Origin: Modestobacter sp.
Lineage (GTDB): Bacteria; Actinomycetota; Actinomycetes; Mycobacteriales; Geodermatophilaceae
DNA: 34,445 nt
Direction of reading: 5' to 3'
Assembly: GCA_025933855.1 (NCBI GenBank)
Contig: JAICZD010000004.1
Location: forward strand, 1 to 34,445
The notes under the pieces are model-generated. The model ran no database searches. It worked only from the letters and a program-made list of their open reading frames with translations, and was not told the DNA's origin. Both the position numbers and the translations under genes were made by a program. Positions 1 to 10,153 of this stretch are shown here, piece after piece; position 1 is the stretch's first letter; each line of letters starts with the position of its first letter.

Positions 1-390
1 CGTGTCGATCAGCGGCCACAGCAGCGGCAGCACGGTCCGGTCGACGAAGATGACCTCGTCCTCGGCGTGGTTTGCGATGTAGGTCAGCTGCTCGGGGAAC
101 AGCCGGATGTTCAAGGTGTGCACCACCCGGCCGGAGCAGGGACCGGCGAAGTACAGCTCGAGGTGGCGGGCGGAGTTCCAGGCGAAGGTCGCGATCCGGC
201 CGTCGGCGCTGATCCCGAGCCCGTCGAACACGCCGCCCAGCCGGCGGGTGCGCTGCGCCCACTCGGCGTAGCTGGACCGGACCTTGCCGCTGGGGTTGTT
301 CGTCACGATCGGGACGTCGCCGTGGTGCTGCTCGGCGTGCCGGAAGATCATGTCCACCGTCAGAGGAACGTCCTGCATCAGCCCGCGCAT
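1..390 (-). CDS. Long-chain fatty-acid--CoA ligase / AMP-binding protein, N-terminal part (runs off window start)
   Basis: Minus-strand translation MRGLMQDVPLTVDMIFRHAEQHHGDVPIVTNN...FAWNSARHLELYFAGPCSGRVVHTLNIRLFPEQLTYIANHAEDEVIFVD is typical of the acyl-CoA synthetase N-terminus; open to the window edge. Confidence 0.8.
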   Translation of the reverse strand, partial: MRGLMQDVPLTVDMIFRHAEQHHGDVPIVTNNPSGKVRSSYAEWAQRTRRLGGVFDGLGISADGRIATFAWNSARHLELYFAGPCSGRVVHTLNIRLFPEQLTYIANHAEDEVIFVDRTVLPLLWPLIDT

Positions 391-532
391 GGCCGCATGG
401 TGCCAGTGACCCGCCGCACGATCCAGGGAATGCCGCGCGGCCCGGCGGCGGGCGCCCCGTGCGGTGACCGGCGACGGACCCGTTACGAGACCGTGACGCT
501 CCTTTGCGGGCGAGCCCTTGACGGGACACCCA

Positions 533-546
533 TGTTAACGCTCACA
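533..546. promoter_or_regulatory. Putative LacI-type (arabinose regulator) operator upstream of the sugar-binding protein gene
   Basis: TGTTAACGCTCACA matches the perfect palindrome TGTTAGCGCTAACA at 6013-6026 in 12/14 positions; 84 bp upstream of the GTG start. Confidence 0.65.
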
Positions 547-616
547 ATTGCGCTCGCTCGCTGTTGCGGGCCTGCGCCGGCCAACTCGGCGGCAGATGTC
601 TCGAGGAGGAGATTCA

Positions 617-1771
617 GTGAGCAGGAAGCTCAGGTTGACCGCCCTGGCGGGCGCACTCGCGATGGGGCTGGTGGCCTGTGGCGGCAGCGGCGCGGGAAGC
701 AGCTCGTCGGCCGGCGAGAGCGCCGCCCCCGCGGACCAGACCATCGGCGTGTCCATGCCGACCCAGACCTCCGAGCGGTGGATCGCCGACGGCAACGCCG
801 TCAAGGACCAGCTGGAGAAGAAGGGCTACAAGGTCGATCTCCAGTACGCCAACAACGACATCCCCACCCAGTCCCAGCAGGTCGACCAGATGATCACCCA
901 GGGCGAGGACCTGCTGGTCGTCGCCGCGATCGACGGCACCGCGCTGAGCAGCCAGCTGCAGGCCGCCGCCGACGCCGGCATCCCGGTGATCAGCTACGAC
1001 CGGCTGATCCGCGACACCCCGAACGTCGACTTCTACGTCAGCTTCGACAACTACAAGGTCGGCGTCGCGCAGGGCACCGCGCTGCTCACCGGCCTGGGTC
1101 TGCTGAACAAGGACGGCTCGAAGGGCACCGCCACCGGGCCGTTCAACATCGAGCTGTTCGCCGGCTCGCTGGACGACAACAACGCCGGGTTCTTCTTCAA
1201 CGGTGCCGTCGACACCCTCAAGCCCTACCTCGACGACGGCACCCTGGTCGTCAAGTCCGGCCAGACGAGCATCGAGCAGGCCGCGACGCTGCGCTGGGAC
1301 CAGGAGACGGCGCAGAAGCGCATGGAGGACCTGCTGACCAAGTCCTACAACGACGGGTCCAAGGTCGCCGGCGTGCTCTCGCCCTACGACGGCATCTCCC
1401 GTGGCGTCATCACCGCGCTGCAGAACGCCGGCTACGGCCCGACCCTCACGTCGCAGCCCCTGGCGATGCCGGTCATCACCGGTCAGGACGCCGAGATCGC
1501 CTCGGTCAAGCTGATCAACGACGGGGTCCAGAGCTCCACCGTCTTCAAGGACACCCGCACGCTGGCCGCCCAGGCCGTGACCGCCGCCGAGGCGTTCCTC
1601 AAGGGCGACAAGCCGGAGGCCAACGACACCAAGACCTACGACAACGGTCAGAAGGTCGTCCCGTCGTACCTGCTGCCGATCCAGACCGTCTACAAGGACG
1701 ACATCCAGAAGGTCCTGATCGACTCCGGCTACTGGACGGCCGACGAGGTCGCCAAGGGCCAGGCGGGCTGA
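617..1771 (+). CDS. chvE: Sugar ABC transporter substrate-binding lipoprotein, ChvE-like (multiple monosaccharide/arabinose type)
   Basis: GTG after GAGGAGGAG; signal [23 protein letters not shown] with lipobox LVAC; periplasmic sugar-binding fold; followed by GguA/GguB-type genes. Confidence 0.85.
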   Translation: MSRKLRLTALAGALAMGLVACGGSGAGSSSSAGESAAPADQTIGVSMPTQTSERWIADGNAVKDQLEKKGYKVDLQYANNDIPTQSQQVDQMITQGEDLLVVAAIDGTALSSQLQAAADAGIPVISYDRLIRDTPNVDFYVSFDNYKVGVAQGTALLTGLGLLNKDGSKGTATGPFNIELFAGSLDDNNAGFFFNGAVDTLKPYLDDGTLVVKSGQTSIEQAATLRWDQETAQKRMEDLLTKSYNDGSKVAGVLSPYDGISRGVITALQNAGYGPTLTSQPLAMPVITGQDAEIASVKLINDGVQSSTVFKDTRTLAAQAVTAAEAFLKGDKPEANDTKTYDNGQKVVPSYLLPIQTVYKDDIQKVLIDSGYWTADEVAKGQAG

Positions 1772-1789
1772 CGGTCCGACCCCTGAGTT

Positions 1790-1828
1790 CCGGCCGGGCC
1801 CGGTGGCACGACCCCCGGGCCCGGCCGG
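1790..1828 (+). other. Intercistronic perfect GC hairpin between binding-protein and ATPase genes
   Basis: CCGGCCGGGCCCGG (1790-1803) and CCGGGCCCGGCCGG (1815-1828): 14-bp perfect inverted repeat, 11-nt loop. Confidence 0.75.
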
Positions 1829-1893
1829 CACCACCCCGGCCGCAGGCCGGCCCAGCAGGACCGGGCGGAGCACCCCCGGCCGGCGCACACTCT

Positions 1894-1930
1894 CAGCCAC
1901 ATCACCGCGCAGCCACATCACCGCGCAGCC
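1894..1930 (+). repeat. 16-bp tandem direct repeat, about 2.3 copies
   Basis: CAGCCACATCACCGCG CAGCCACATCACCGCG CAGCC read directly. Confidence 0.9.
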
Positions 1931-1964
1931 CCAACACCGTGACGGACGAAGGACGACGCAGTCC

Positions 1965-3503
1965 ATGGACGACCACATCCTCGAGATGCGCTCCATCACC
2001 AAGACCTTCCCGGGCGTGAAGGCGCTGTCGGACGTGTCGCTCGCGGTCCGCCGCGGCGAGATCCACGCGATCTGCGGAGAGAACGGCGCCGGCAAGTCGA
2101 CGCTGATGAAGGTCCTCTCCGGCGTCTACCCCGCGGGCAGCTACGAGGGCGAGATCGTCTTCGACGGTCAGCCCGTCCGCTTCGCGGGGATCCGCGACAG
2201 CGAGCACATGGGGATCGTGATCATCCACCAGGAGCTCGCGCTGGTGCCCTACCTGTCGATCGCGGAGAACATCTTCCTCGGCAACGAGCGCCGCGGCCGG
2301 GGCGGGCTGATCGACTGGAACAAGGCGAACGCCGACGCCGCCGGGCTGCTGGACTCCGTCGGCCTGCGGGAGAACCCGGTGACCCCGGTCGGGCAGCTCG
2401 GCGTCGGCAAGCAGCAGCTCGTGGAGATCGCCAAGGCGCTGTCCAAGGACGTCAAGCTGCTCATCCTCGACGAGCCGACCGCCGCGCTCAACGACACCGA
2501 CTCCGCGCACCTGCTCGGCCTGCTCCGGCAGCTCAAGGAGCGCGGGATCACCTGCATCATGATCTCGCACAAGCTCAACGAGATCACCGCGATCGCCGAC
2601 AACGTGACCATCATCCGGGACGGCAAGACCGTGGAGACCCTCAGCCTGCACGCCGGCGAGGTCACCCAGGAGCGCATCATCCGCGGCATGGTCGGCCGGG
2701 ACCTGGAGTCCTACTACCCCGAGCGCGAGTCGCACCCCGGGGAGGAGGTGCTGCGGGTCGAGGACTGGACCGTCAAGCACCCCACCCAGGACCGGCTGGT
2801 GGTCGACCACGCCAACTTCTCCGTCCGCGCCGGCGAGGTGGTCGGGATCGCCGGGCTGATGGGCGCCGGGCGCACCGAGCTGGCGATGAGCATCTTCGGC
2901 CGCTCCTACGGCCGGGACATCACCGGCCGCGTCTACATGCACGGCAAGGAGGTCAGGGCGCGCACCGTCGCCGAGGCCATCGACCGCGGCATCGCCTACG
3001 CCACCGAGGACCGCAAGAAGTACGGCCTCAACCTCATCGAGGACATCCGGCGCAACGTCTCGGCGGCCGCGCTGTCCAAGCTCGCCACCCGCGGCTGGGT
3101 GAACGGGAACGAGGAGACCAAGGTGGCCGAGGACAGCCGGCGGGACATGAACATCAAGGCCCCCAGCGTGTCCTCGATCGTCGGCAAGCTCTCCGGTGGG
3201 AACCAGCAGAAGGTCGTGCTGTCCAAGTGGCTGTTCACCGACCCGGACGTGCTCATCCTCGACGAACCCACCCGGGGCATCGACGTCGGCGCCAAGTACG
3301 AGATCTACACGATCATCAACAAGCTGGTCGCAGCCGGGAAGGCCGTCGTGGTCATCTCCTCCGAGCTGCCCGAACTGCTCGGGATCTGCGACCGGATCTA
3401 CACGCTGTCCGCCGGCCGGATCACCGGCGAGCTGCCGGTGCATGAGGCCACCCAGGAGAGCCTCATGGTGCTCATGACCAAGGAGAGGGAGCTCGCAGCA
3501 TGA
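1965..3503 (+). CDS. gguA: Sugar ABC transporter ATP-binding protein (two ABC domains; GguA/MmsA/XylG-like)
   Basis: Walker [10 protein letters not shown], signatures LGVGKQQ and LSGGNQQK, Walker [12 protein letters not shown] and [11 protein letters not shown]; starts [24 protein letters not shown]. Confidence 0.9.
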   Translation: MDDHILEMRSITKTFPGVKALSDVSLAVRRGEIHAICGENGAGKSTLMKVLSGVYPAGSYEGEIVFDGQPVRFAGIRDSEHMGIVIIHQELALVPYLSIAENIFLGNERRGRGGLIDWNKANADAAGLLDSVGLRENPVTPVGQLGVGKQQLVEIAKALSKDVKLLILDEPTAALNDTDSAHLLGLLRQLKERGITCIMISHKLNEITAIADNVTIIRDGKTVETLSLHAGEVTQERIIRGMVGRDLESYYPERESHPGEEVLRVEDWTVKHPTQDRLVVDHANFSVRAGEVVGIAGLMGAGRTELAMSIFGRSYGRDITGRVYMHGKEVRARTVAEAIDRGIAYATEDRKKYGLNLIEDIRRNVSAAALSKLATRGWVNGNEETKVAEDSRRDMNIKAPSVSSIVGKLSGGNQQKVVLSKWLFTDPDVLILDEPTRGIDVGAKYEIYTIINKLVAAGKAVVVISSELPELLGICDRIYTLSAGRITGELPVHEATQESLMVLMTKERELAA

Positions 3504-4753
3504 CCAGGACCGTGCCGCCGGAGACCAACGACACCCCCGCGGAGGTGCAGGCCACCCCGACGGCCGCCCTGCACGGCGGTACCAGCGACCTGCGCGAGCT
3601 GATCACGCGCAACATGCGGACCAGCGGCATCTACGTCGCGTTCGTGGCGATCATCGCGCTGTTCGCGGTCCTCACCGGGGGCACGTCGCTCAGCCCCGGC
3701 AACATCACGAACATCGTCCTGCAGTACTCCTACATCCTGGTGCTGGCCATCGGCATGGTCATCGTGATCATCGCCGGGCACATCGACCTGTCGGTCGGGT
3801 CGGTCGTCGCGCTGACCGGTGCGGTCTCCGCCGTCCTGGTCATCCAGCATGGGATGCCGTGGTGGGTCGGCGTCCTCGCGGCCATCGCCGTGGGCCTGGC
3901 AGTGGGCGCGTGGCACGGCTTCTGGGTCGCCTACGTCGGCATCCCTGCCTTCATCGTCACCCTCGCCGGCATGCTGCTGTTCCGCGGCCTCACGCTGCAG
4001 GTGCTGCACAACATCTCGCTGTCGCCGTTCCCCCCGGCGTACGGCAAGGTGGCCAGCGGCTTCCTCAACGGGCTGATCGGCGGCAACGGCTACGACGCCT
4101 TCACCCTGCTCATCGGCGTGCTGGCGGTGGCCGGCTACGCGGTCAGCGGCTTCCGCACCCGGCTCGCGCGGATCCGCTACAAGCAGCCGGTCGAGTCCTT
4201 CCCGCTGTTCGTCGCTCGGGTGGTCGCCGTCGGCGCCGTCGTGATGGCCTTCGCCTGGCAGCTGGCCCACGCCCGTGGCCTGCCGATCGTGCTGATCATC
4301 CTGGGCGTGCTCGTCGTGGCCTACGGCGTCATCACCAACCGCTCGGTCTTCGGCCGGCAGGTCTACGCGATCGGCGGCAACCTCTCGGCCGCGACGCTGT
4401 CCGGCGTGAAGGTCAGGATGGTGAACTTCTGGATCTTCGTGAACATGGGCTTCCTGTCCGCGGTCGCCGGGGTCATCTACTCCTCCCGGTCCAACGGTGC
4501 CCAGCCCGCGGCGGGCAACATGTTCGAGCTCGACGCCATCGCCGCCGCCTTCATCGGCGGTGCCGCGGTCACCGGCGGCGTCGGCACGGTGGTCGGCGCC
4601 ATGGTCGGTGGTCTCATCATGGCCGTGATGAGCAACGGCATGCAGCTGATGGGCATCGACCAGTCCGTCCAGTCGGTGGTCAAGGGTCTGGTGCTGCTGC
4701 TGGCCGTCGCCTTCGACGTCTACAACAAGCGCCGCGCCGGCTCCTCCCGCTGA
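3500..4753 (+). CDS. gguB: Sugar ABC transporter permease (GguB/MmsB/XylH-like)
   Basis: ATGA overlap with previous gene; multi-TM protein with [19 protein letters not shown] and [13 protein letters not shown] motifs typical of BPD_transp_2 permeases. Confidence 0.9.
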   Translation: MTRTVPPETNDTPAEVQATPTAALHGGTSDLRELITRNMRTSGIYVAFVAIIALFAVLTGGTSLSPGNITNIVLQYSYILVLAIGMVIVIIAGHIDLSVGSVVALTGAVSAVLVIQHGMPWWVGVLAAIAVGLAVGAWHGFWVAYVGIPAFIVTLAGMLLFRGLTLQVLHNISLSPFPPAYGKVASGFLNGLIGGNGYDAFTLLIGVLAVAGYAVSGFRTRLARIRYKQPVESFPLFVARVVAVGAVVMAFAWQLAHARGLPIVLIILGVLVVAYGVITNRSVFGRQVYAIGGNLSAATLSGVKVRMVNFWIFVNMGFLSAVAGVIYSSRSNGAQPAAGNMFELDAIAAAFIGGAAVTGGVGTVVGAMVGGLIMAVMSNGMQLMGIDQSVQSVVKGLVLLLAVAFDVYNKRRAGSSR

Positions 4754-4765
4754 GCCGCCCGGTCG

Positions 4766-4801
4766 TCGCGCACCCCGGCGCACCGGCGCCAGGGTGCGCG
4801 A
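4766..4801 (+). terminator. Terminator-like hairpin after the transporter genes
   Basis: TCGCGCACCC (4766-4775) / GGGTGCGCGA (4792-4801) perfect 10-bp inverted repeat starting 13 nt after the gguB stop; no T tract. Confidence 0.5.
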
Positions 4802-4938
4802 GGACCGCGGCCGACCCCGGTGACGCACCGATCCGCCGGTGTGTCGATCCGGTGGTCGCGCCCGGACGTCGACCCGGCACGCCGGTGCCAACCCGAGGGC
4901 CGGTCCGGCTGCCCGTCGGTCCGAGGAGAGGAGTCACG

Positions 4939-6018
4939 GTGGAGCCCAGGAGCGTCTCTCGCGCGCTCGTCATGTCCGACGTCGCGGCGCGGGCGGGCGT
5001 CTCCCACCAGACCGTCTCGCGGGTGATCAACGGCCACCCGCACGTCGCCGCGGCGACCCGCGAGCGGGTGCAACGGGCGATCGAGGAGCTCGGCTACCGG
5101 CCGAACACCGCCGCCCGGGCGCTGGTCACCGGCTCGACCCGGACCCTCGGCCTGGTCACCTCGCACATCAACCAGTACGGCCCCGCCCAGACCCTGCTGG
5201 GCCTGGAGGCGGCGGCCCGCGCGGCGGGCTACTCGCTGAGCGTCGCGATCCTGGACGACGACACCGTGGACGCCATGCGGGAGGCCGTCGACCGGTTCGT
5301 CGCCCAGTCCGTCGACGCGGTGGTGGCGCTGTCCACCTACGGGCAGGCCGTGGAGGCGCTGCGCCGGTTCGACGCGCCGGTGCCGCTGATCGCCGTCCAG
5401 GTGGGGCGGGACGAGCAGCGCCCGACCGTGTGGGTGGACCAGGAGGCCGGCGGGGGGCTGGCCACCCGGCACCTGCTGGACCTCGGGCACCGGACGGTGC
5501 ACCACATCTCCGGCCCGGCGGACTCGCTGGAGGCCCGGGGCCGGATCGTCGGCTGGCGCCGGGAACTGGTCGCCGCCGGAGCCGTCGTCCCGCCGATGCT
5601 GCACGGTGACTGGTGGCCGGTCACCGGGTACGCCGCCGGCCGGGAACTCGCCGCGCGGATCCGGAGTGGCGGGCCGGGCCCCGACGTCACCGCGGTGTTC
5701 GTGGCCAACGACCAGATGGCGCTCGGCCTGCTCAACGCCCTGCACGAGGCGGGGGTCTCGGTACCCGACGAGGTCAGCGTCGTCGGCTTCGACGACGTGC
5801 CGGAGGCGGCCTACTACACCCCGCCGCTGACCACCGTGCGGCAGGACTTCGCCGAGCTGGGCCGGCGCGGGGTCGAGCTGATCCTCTCCCGGCTGCGCGG
5901 CGAGCACATCCACGTCGACGCGGTGACCCCGCGGCTGGTCGTGCGGTCGAGCACCGCGGCGCCGCCGTGCGCGCGGCGGCCGGCGGGTTCCCGGCACGCT
6001 GGCGAGCAGGTATGTTAG
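4939..6018 (+). CDS. LacI-family transcriptional regulator (probable arabinose regulator)
   Basis: HTH MSDVAARAGVSHQTVSRVINGHPHVAAATRERV and sugar-binding domain; GTG start after GAGGAGAGGAG. Confidence 0.9.
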   Translation: MEPRSVSRALVMSDVAARAGVSHQTVSRVINGHPHVAAATRERVQRAIEELGYRPNTAARALVTGSTRTLGLVTSHINQYGPAQTLLGLEAAARAAGYSLSVAILDDDTVDAMREAVDRFVAQSVDAVVALSTYGQAVEALRRFDAPVPLIAVQVGRDEQRPTVWVDQEAGGGLATRHLLDLGHRTVHHISGPADSLEARGRIVGWRRELVAAGAVVPPMLHGDWWPVTGYAAGRELAARIRSGGPGPDVTAVFVANDQMALGLLNALHEAGVSVPDEVSVVGFDDVPEAAYYTPPLTTVRQDFAELGRRGVELILSRLRGEHIHVDAVTPRLVVRSSTAAPPCARRPAGSRHAGEQVC

Positions 6019-6026
6019 CGCTAACA
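6013..6026. promoter_or_regulatory. LacI-type operator upstream of araB
   Basis: Perfect 14-bp palindrome TGTTAGCGCTAACA with central CG-containing core; overlaps the regulator stop codon; 60 bp before the araB ATG. Confidence 0.85.
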
Positions 6027-6085
6027 AATCGTAGCCCCCGGCTTCGGCTGCACCCTCGGCGACGCTGCTCCCTGGAGGAGAACTG

Positions 6086-7843
6086 ATGCCCCACGAGCGG
6101 GATCCCCACGTCATCGGCGTGGACTTCGGAACGCTGTCGGGACGCGCCGTCGTCGTGCGGGTGCGGGACGGGGCCGAGCTGGCCAGCGCCGTCCACCCGT
6201 ACCCGCACGCGGTCGTCGAGCGCACGCTGCCGGCGACGGGGGAGCCGCTGCCTCCGGACTGGGCGCTGCAGCTGCCCGGCGACTGGCTGGAGGTGCTGCG
6301 CACGGCGGTTCCCGAAGCGCTCGCCGCCAGCGGCGTGGCCCCCGAGGACGTCGTCGGCATCGGGACGGACTTCACCGCCTGCACCGTGCTGCCGACCACC
6401 ACCGACGGCACCCCGCTGAGCGACCTCCCCCGGTTCCGGGACCGCCGGCACGCCTATCCCAAGCTCTGGAAGCACCACGCCGCCCAGCCGCAGGCCGACC
6501 GGATCAACGCCCTGGCCGAGAAGCGCGGGGAGAGCTGGCTGGCCCGCTACGGCGGCAGGATCTCCAGCGAGTGGGAGTTCGCCAAGGCACTGCAGCTGCT
6601 GGAGGAGGACCCCGAGGTCTACGCCGCCACCGAGCGCTGGGTGGAGGCGGCCGACTGGATCATCTGGCAGCTGTGCGGCAGCTACGTGCGCAACGCCTGC
6701 ACCGCCGGCTACAAGGGCATCTACCAGGACGGGCACTACCCGTCGCGGGAATACCTGGCCGCGCTGAACCCGGAGTTCGCCGACTTCGTGGCCGGCAAGC
6801 TCGACCACCCGATCGCCCAGCTCGGCGAGCGGGCCGGCGGGCTGACCGCCGAGGCCGCGGCCTGGACCGGGCTGCCGGAGGGCATCGCGGTGGCCGTGGG
6901 CAACGTCGACGCGCACGTCACCGCGCCGGCCGCGCAGGCCACCGAGCCCGGTCAGCTGCTGGCCGTGATGGGCACGTCCACCTGCCACGTGCTGCCCAGC
7001 GACTCCCTCGCCGACGTCCCGGGGATGTGCGGGGTCGTCGACGGCGGCATCGTGCCCGGGCTCTACGGCTACGAGGCCGGCCAGAGCGCGGTCGGCGACA
7101 TCTTCGGCTGGTTCGTCGAGTACGGCGTGCCGGCGTCCTACCGCGACGCGGCCGGGGCCCGCGGCGTGGGACTGCACGAGCACCTGACCGAGCTCGCCGC
7201 GGCGCAGGAGGTCGGGGAGCACGGCCTGGTGGCGCTGGACTGGCAGGGCGGCAACCGGTCGGTGCTGGTCGACGCCGAGCTCTCCGGGGTGGTCGTCGGG
7301 CAGACCCTGGCCACCCGGCCGGAGGACACCTACCGCGCGCTGCTGGAGGCCACCGCCTTCGGCACCCGCACGATCATCGAGTCCTTCGAGACCAGCGGCG
7401 TGCCGGTCACCGAGTTCGTCGTCGCCGGCGGGCTGCTGAAGAACGCCTTCCTCATGCAGGTCTACGCCGACGTCTGCCGCCGTCCGCTGTCGGTGATCGA
7501 CTCCCAGCAGGGCCCGGCGCTGGGCTCGGCCATCTACGCCGCGGTCGCCGCCGGCGCGTACCCCGACGTCACCACCGCCGCCCGCGCCATGGGCAAGGTG
7601 CGCCGCGGCGTCTACCAGCCCGATCCGCAGCGCGCCGACGCCTACGACGTCCTGTACGCCGAGTACCTGCAGCTGCACGACCACTTCGGCCGCGGCGGCA
7701 ACGACGTGCTGCACCGGCTCCGCGCGATCCGCCGCGCGGCGGTCGCGCGGGCGGGCCGCCCGGACGCCGCGGACCCCCACGACGTCGAGACCACCTCCTC
7801 GGCCCCGACCCCCACCCCCACCCCCCCGGAGCAGCCGGCGTGA
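6086..7843 (+). CDS. araB: Ribulokinase
   Basis: FGGY-type kinase: VIGVDFGTLSGRAVVVRVRDG, GIGTDFTACTVLPT, GNVDAHVTAPAA, VAGGLLKNAFLMQVYADV; followed by araD and araA. Confidence 0.95.
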   Translation: MPHERDPHVIGVDFGTLSGRAVVVRVRDGAELASAVHPYPHAVVERTLPATGEPLPPDWALQLPGDWLEVLRTAVPEALAASGVAPEDVVGIGTDFTACTVLPTTTDGTPLSDLPRFRDRRHAYPKLWKHHAAQPQADRINALAEKRGESWLARYGGRISSEWEFAKALQLLEEDPEVYAATERWVEAADWIIWQLCGSYVRNACTAGYKGIYQDGHYPSREYLAALNPEFADFVAGKLDHPIAQLGERAGGLTAEAAAWTGLPEGIAVAVGNVDAHVTAPAAQATEPGQLLAVMGTSTCHVLPSDSLADVPGMCGVVDGGIVPGLYGYEAGQSAVGDIFGWFVEYGVPASYRDAAGARGVGLHEHLTELAAAQEVGEHGLVALDWQGGNRSVLVDAELSGVVVGQTLATRPEDTYRALLEATAFGTRTIIESFETSGVPVTEFVVAGGLLKNAFLMQVYADVCRRPLSVIDSQQGPALGSAIYAAVAAGAYPDVTTAARAMGKVRRGVYQPDPQRADAYDVLYAEYLQLHDHFGRGGNDVLHRLRAIRRAAVARAGRPDAADPHDVETTSSAPTPTPTPPEQPA

Positions 7844-8523
7844 CCGGGACCACCGTCGCCGTCGAGCGCGGCACCCACCAGGCGCAGCGGGAGCACGTCG
7901 CGGCGCTGCACGCCGAGCTGACCCGGTACGCGCTGGTGACCTGGACGGCGGGGAACGTCTCGGAGCGGGTGCCGGGTGAGGACCTCTTCGTCATCAAGGG
8001 CAGCGGCGTCTCCTACGACGAGCTGACCTGGGAGGGCATCACCGTCTGCGCCCTGGACGGCACCGTCGTCGACGGGGTGCGCGCGCCGTCGTCCGACACC
8101 GCCGCGCACGCCTACGTCTACCGGTCGATGCCGGAGGTCCACGGGCAGGTGCACACGCACAGCCCCTACGCCGCGGCGTGGGCCGCGCGCGGGGAGGAGA
8201 TCCCCTGCGTGCTCACCGCGATGGCCGACGAGTTCGGCGGCCCCATCCCGGTCGGGCCGTTCGCGCTGATCGGCGACGACTCCATCGGTCAGGGCATCGT
8301 CGCGACGCTGTCCGGCTCCCGCTCGCCGGCGGTGCTCATGCAGAACCACGGCGTCTTCACCATCGGGCCCTCGGCGAGGGCCGCGGTCAAGGCCGCGGTC
8401 ATGACCGAGGACGTCGCCCGCACCGTGCACCTCTCCCGCCAGCTCGGCGAGCCCATCCCGATCGCGCAGGCGGACATCGACTCGCTGTACGCGCGCTACC
8501 AGAACGTCTACGGCCAGCGTTGA
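7840..8523 (+). CDS. araD: L-ribulose-5-phosphate 4-epimerase
   Basis: GTGA overlap with araB; class II aldolase/AraD motifs [35 protein letters not shown]. Confidence 0.93.
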   Translation: MTGTTVAVERGTHQAQREHVAALHAELTRYALVTWTAGNVSERVPGEDLFVIKGSGVSYDELTWEGITVCALDGTVVDGVRAPSSDTAAHAYVYRSMPEVHGQVHTHSPYAAAWAARGEEIPCVLTAMADEFGGPIPVGPFALIGDDSIGQGIVATLSGSRSPAVLMQNHGVFTIGPSARAAVKAAVMTEDVARTVHLSRQLGEPIPIAQADIDSLYARYQNVYGQR

Positions 8524-8537
8524 GAGAGGACCAGTCA

Positions 8538-10040
8538 GTGTCGTTCGAAGGACGTGAGGTCTGGTTCCTCACCGGCAGCCAGGGGCTGTACGGGCCGGAG
8601 ACGCTGCAGCAGGTGGCCGAGCAGTCCCAGCGGGTCGCGGCCGCGCTGGAGGACGCCCCCGAGGTGCCGGTGCGGGTGGTGTGGAAGCCGGTGCTGACCG
8701 ACGCGGCCGCCATCCGCCGCGTCATGGGCGAGGCCAACGAGGACCCGGCCTGCCTCGGCGTGATCACCTGGATGCACACCTTCTCCCCGGCCAAGATGTG
8801 GATCTCCGGGCTGGACGCGCTGCGCAAGCCGCTGCTGCACCTGCACACCCAGGCCGACGCCGCCCTGCCGTGGGCGACGATCGACATGGATTTCATGAAC
8901 CTCAACCAGGCCGCGCACGGCGACCGGGAGTACGGCTTTCTGCTCACCCGGCTGCGGGTGCCGCGGACGACGGTGGCCGGGCACGTCGGCAACCCCGGCG
9001 TCCGGGCGCGGATCGGATCGTGGGCGCGGGCCGCGGCCGGCGCCGCGGCGGCGCGCGGGCTGAAGCTGGCCCGGTTCGGCGACAACATGCGGAACGTCGC
9101 GGTGACCGAGGGCGACAAGGTCGAGGCCGAGATCCGGTTCGGGATGTCGGTGAACACCTGGGGCGTCAACGACCTGGTCGACGTGGTCGACAGGGTGCCC
9201 GACGCGGCCGTCGACGCGCTGGTCGCCGAGTACGCCGACCTGTACGAGATGGACGCCGCCGTCCTGCCGGGCGGCGATCGGCACGAGAGCGTGCGCTACC
9301 AGGCCCGGATCGAGGTTGCGCTGCGCAGCTTCCTGACCGACGGCGGGTTCGGGGCGTTCACCACGAACTTCGAGGACCTCGGCGGGCTGCGGCAGCTGCC
9401 GGGCCTGGCCGTGCAGCGGCTGATGGCCGACGGCTACGGCTTCGGCGGCGAGGGCGACTGGAAGACCGCCGCGCTGCTGCGGGTGCTGAAGGTCGCCGCC
9501 ACCGGGTTGCCGGGCGGCACGTCGTTCATGGAGGACTACACCTACGACCTGTCGGCCGACGTCCCCACCATCCTCGGCGCGCACATGCTGGAGGTCTGCC
9601 CGACCATCGCCGGCGAGCGCCCCCGGGTCGAGGTGCACCCGCTGTCGATCGGCGGCCGGGAGGACCCGGCCCGGCTGGTGTTCACCGCCGCGCCGGGCGA
9701 TGGCGTGGTGGTCGGCTGGTCCGACCTCGGCGACCGGTTCCGCTGGGTGGCCAACGAGATCGAGGTCGTGCAGCCGGCCGAGCCGCTGCCCAATCTGCCG
9801 GTGGCGCGGGCCGTGTGGCGGCCGCAGCCGGACTTCTCCACCGCGACCGAGGGCTGGCTGACCGCCGGCGGGCCGCACCACACCGTGCTGTCGACCGCGC
9901 TGCGGGCCGAGGAGCTCACCGACCTGGCCGAGGTGTTCGCCACCGAGCTGGTGCTGATCGACGCCGACACCACCCGGCGCGGCCTGGCCAAGGAGCTGCG
10001 CTGGAGCGCGGCCTACCACCGCCTCAACCAACGCCTCTGA
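8538..10040 (+). CDS. araA: L-arabinose isomerase
   Basis: [61 protein letters not shown]; canonical AraA blocks. Confidence 0.97.
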   Translation: MSFEGREVWFLTGSQGLYGPETLQQVAEQSQRVAAALEDAPEVPVRVVWKPVLTDAAAIRRVMGEANEDPACLGVITWMHTFSPAKMWISGLDALRKPLLHLHTQADAALPWATIDMDFMNLNQAAHGDREYGFLLTRLRVPRTTVAGHVGNPGVRARIGSWARAAAGAAAARGLKLARFGDNMRNVAVTEGDKVEAEIRFGMSVNTWGVNDLVDVVDRVPDAAVDALVAEYADLYEMDAAVLPGGDRHESVRYQARIEVALRSFLTDGGFGAFTTNFEDLGGLRQLPGLAVQRLMADGYGFGGEGDWKTAALLRVLKVAATGLPGGTSFMEDYTYDLSADVPTILGAHMLEVCPTIAGERPRVEVHPLSIGGREDPARLVFTAAPGDGVVVGWSDLGDRFRWVANEIEVVQPAEPLPNLPVARAVWRPQPDFSTATEGWLTAGGPHHTVLSTALRAEELTDLAEVFATELVLIDADTTRRGLAKELRWSAAYHRLNQRL

Positions 10041-10041
10041 C

Positions 10042-10116
10042 GAAGGACCCCTCGCCGCCGGCCCCCTCCTGGGGCCCGGCCCGAGCGTGCGAGGGTCGGG
10101 GAGGAGGGGGTCCTTC
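10042..10116. repeat. Copy 1 of a dispersed intergenic hairpin repeat (convergent araA / P450 gap; terminator-like)
   Basis: GAAGGACCCC...GGGGTCCTTC outer arms; core CCGAGCGTGCGAGGGTCGGGGAGGAGGGGGTCCTT shared with 11390 and 17859. Confidence 0.75.
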
Positions 10117-10153
10117 CACTCGCGGCGGGCCCCTGCGAGGGGGCCGAGGGCAC

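Noticed and set aside
67-2019. 650-aa plus-strand ORF at the window start
   Set aside because: Overlaps the substrate-binding protein gene in another frame and the antisense of acyl-CoA ligase; no recognisable domain.
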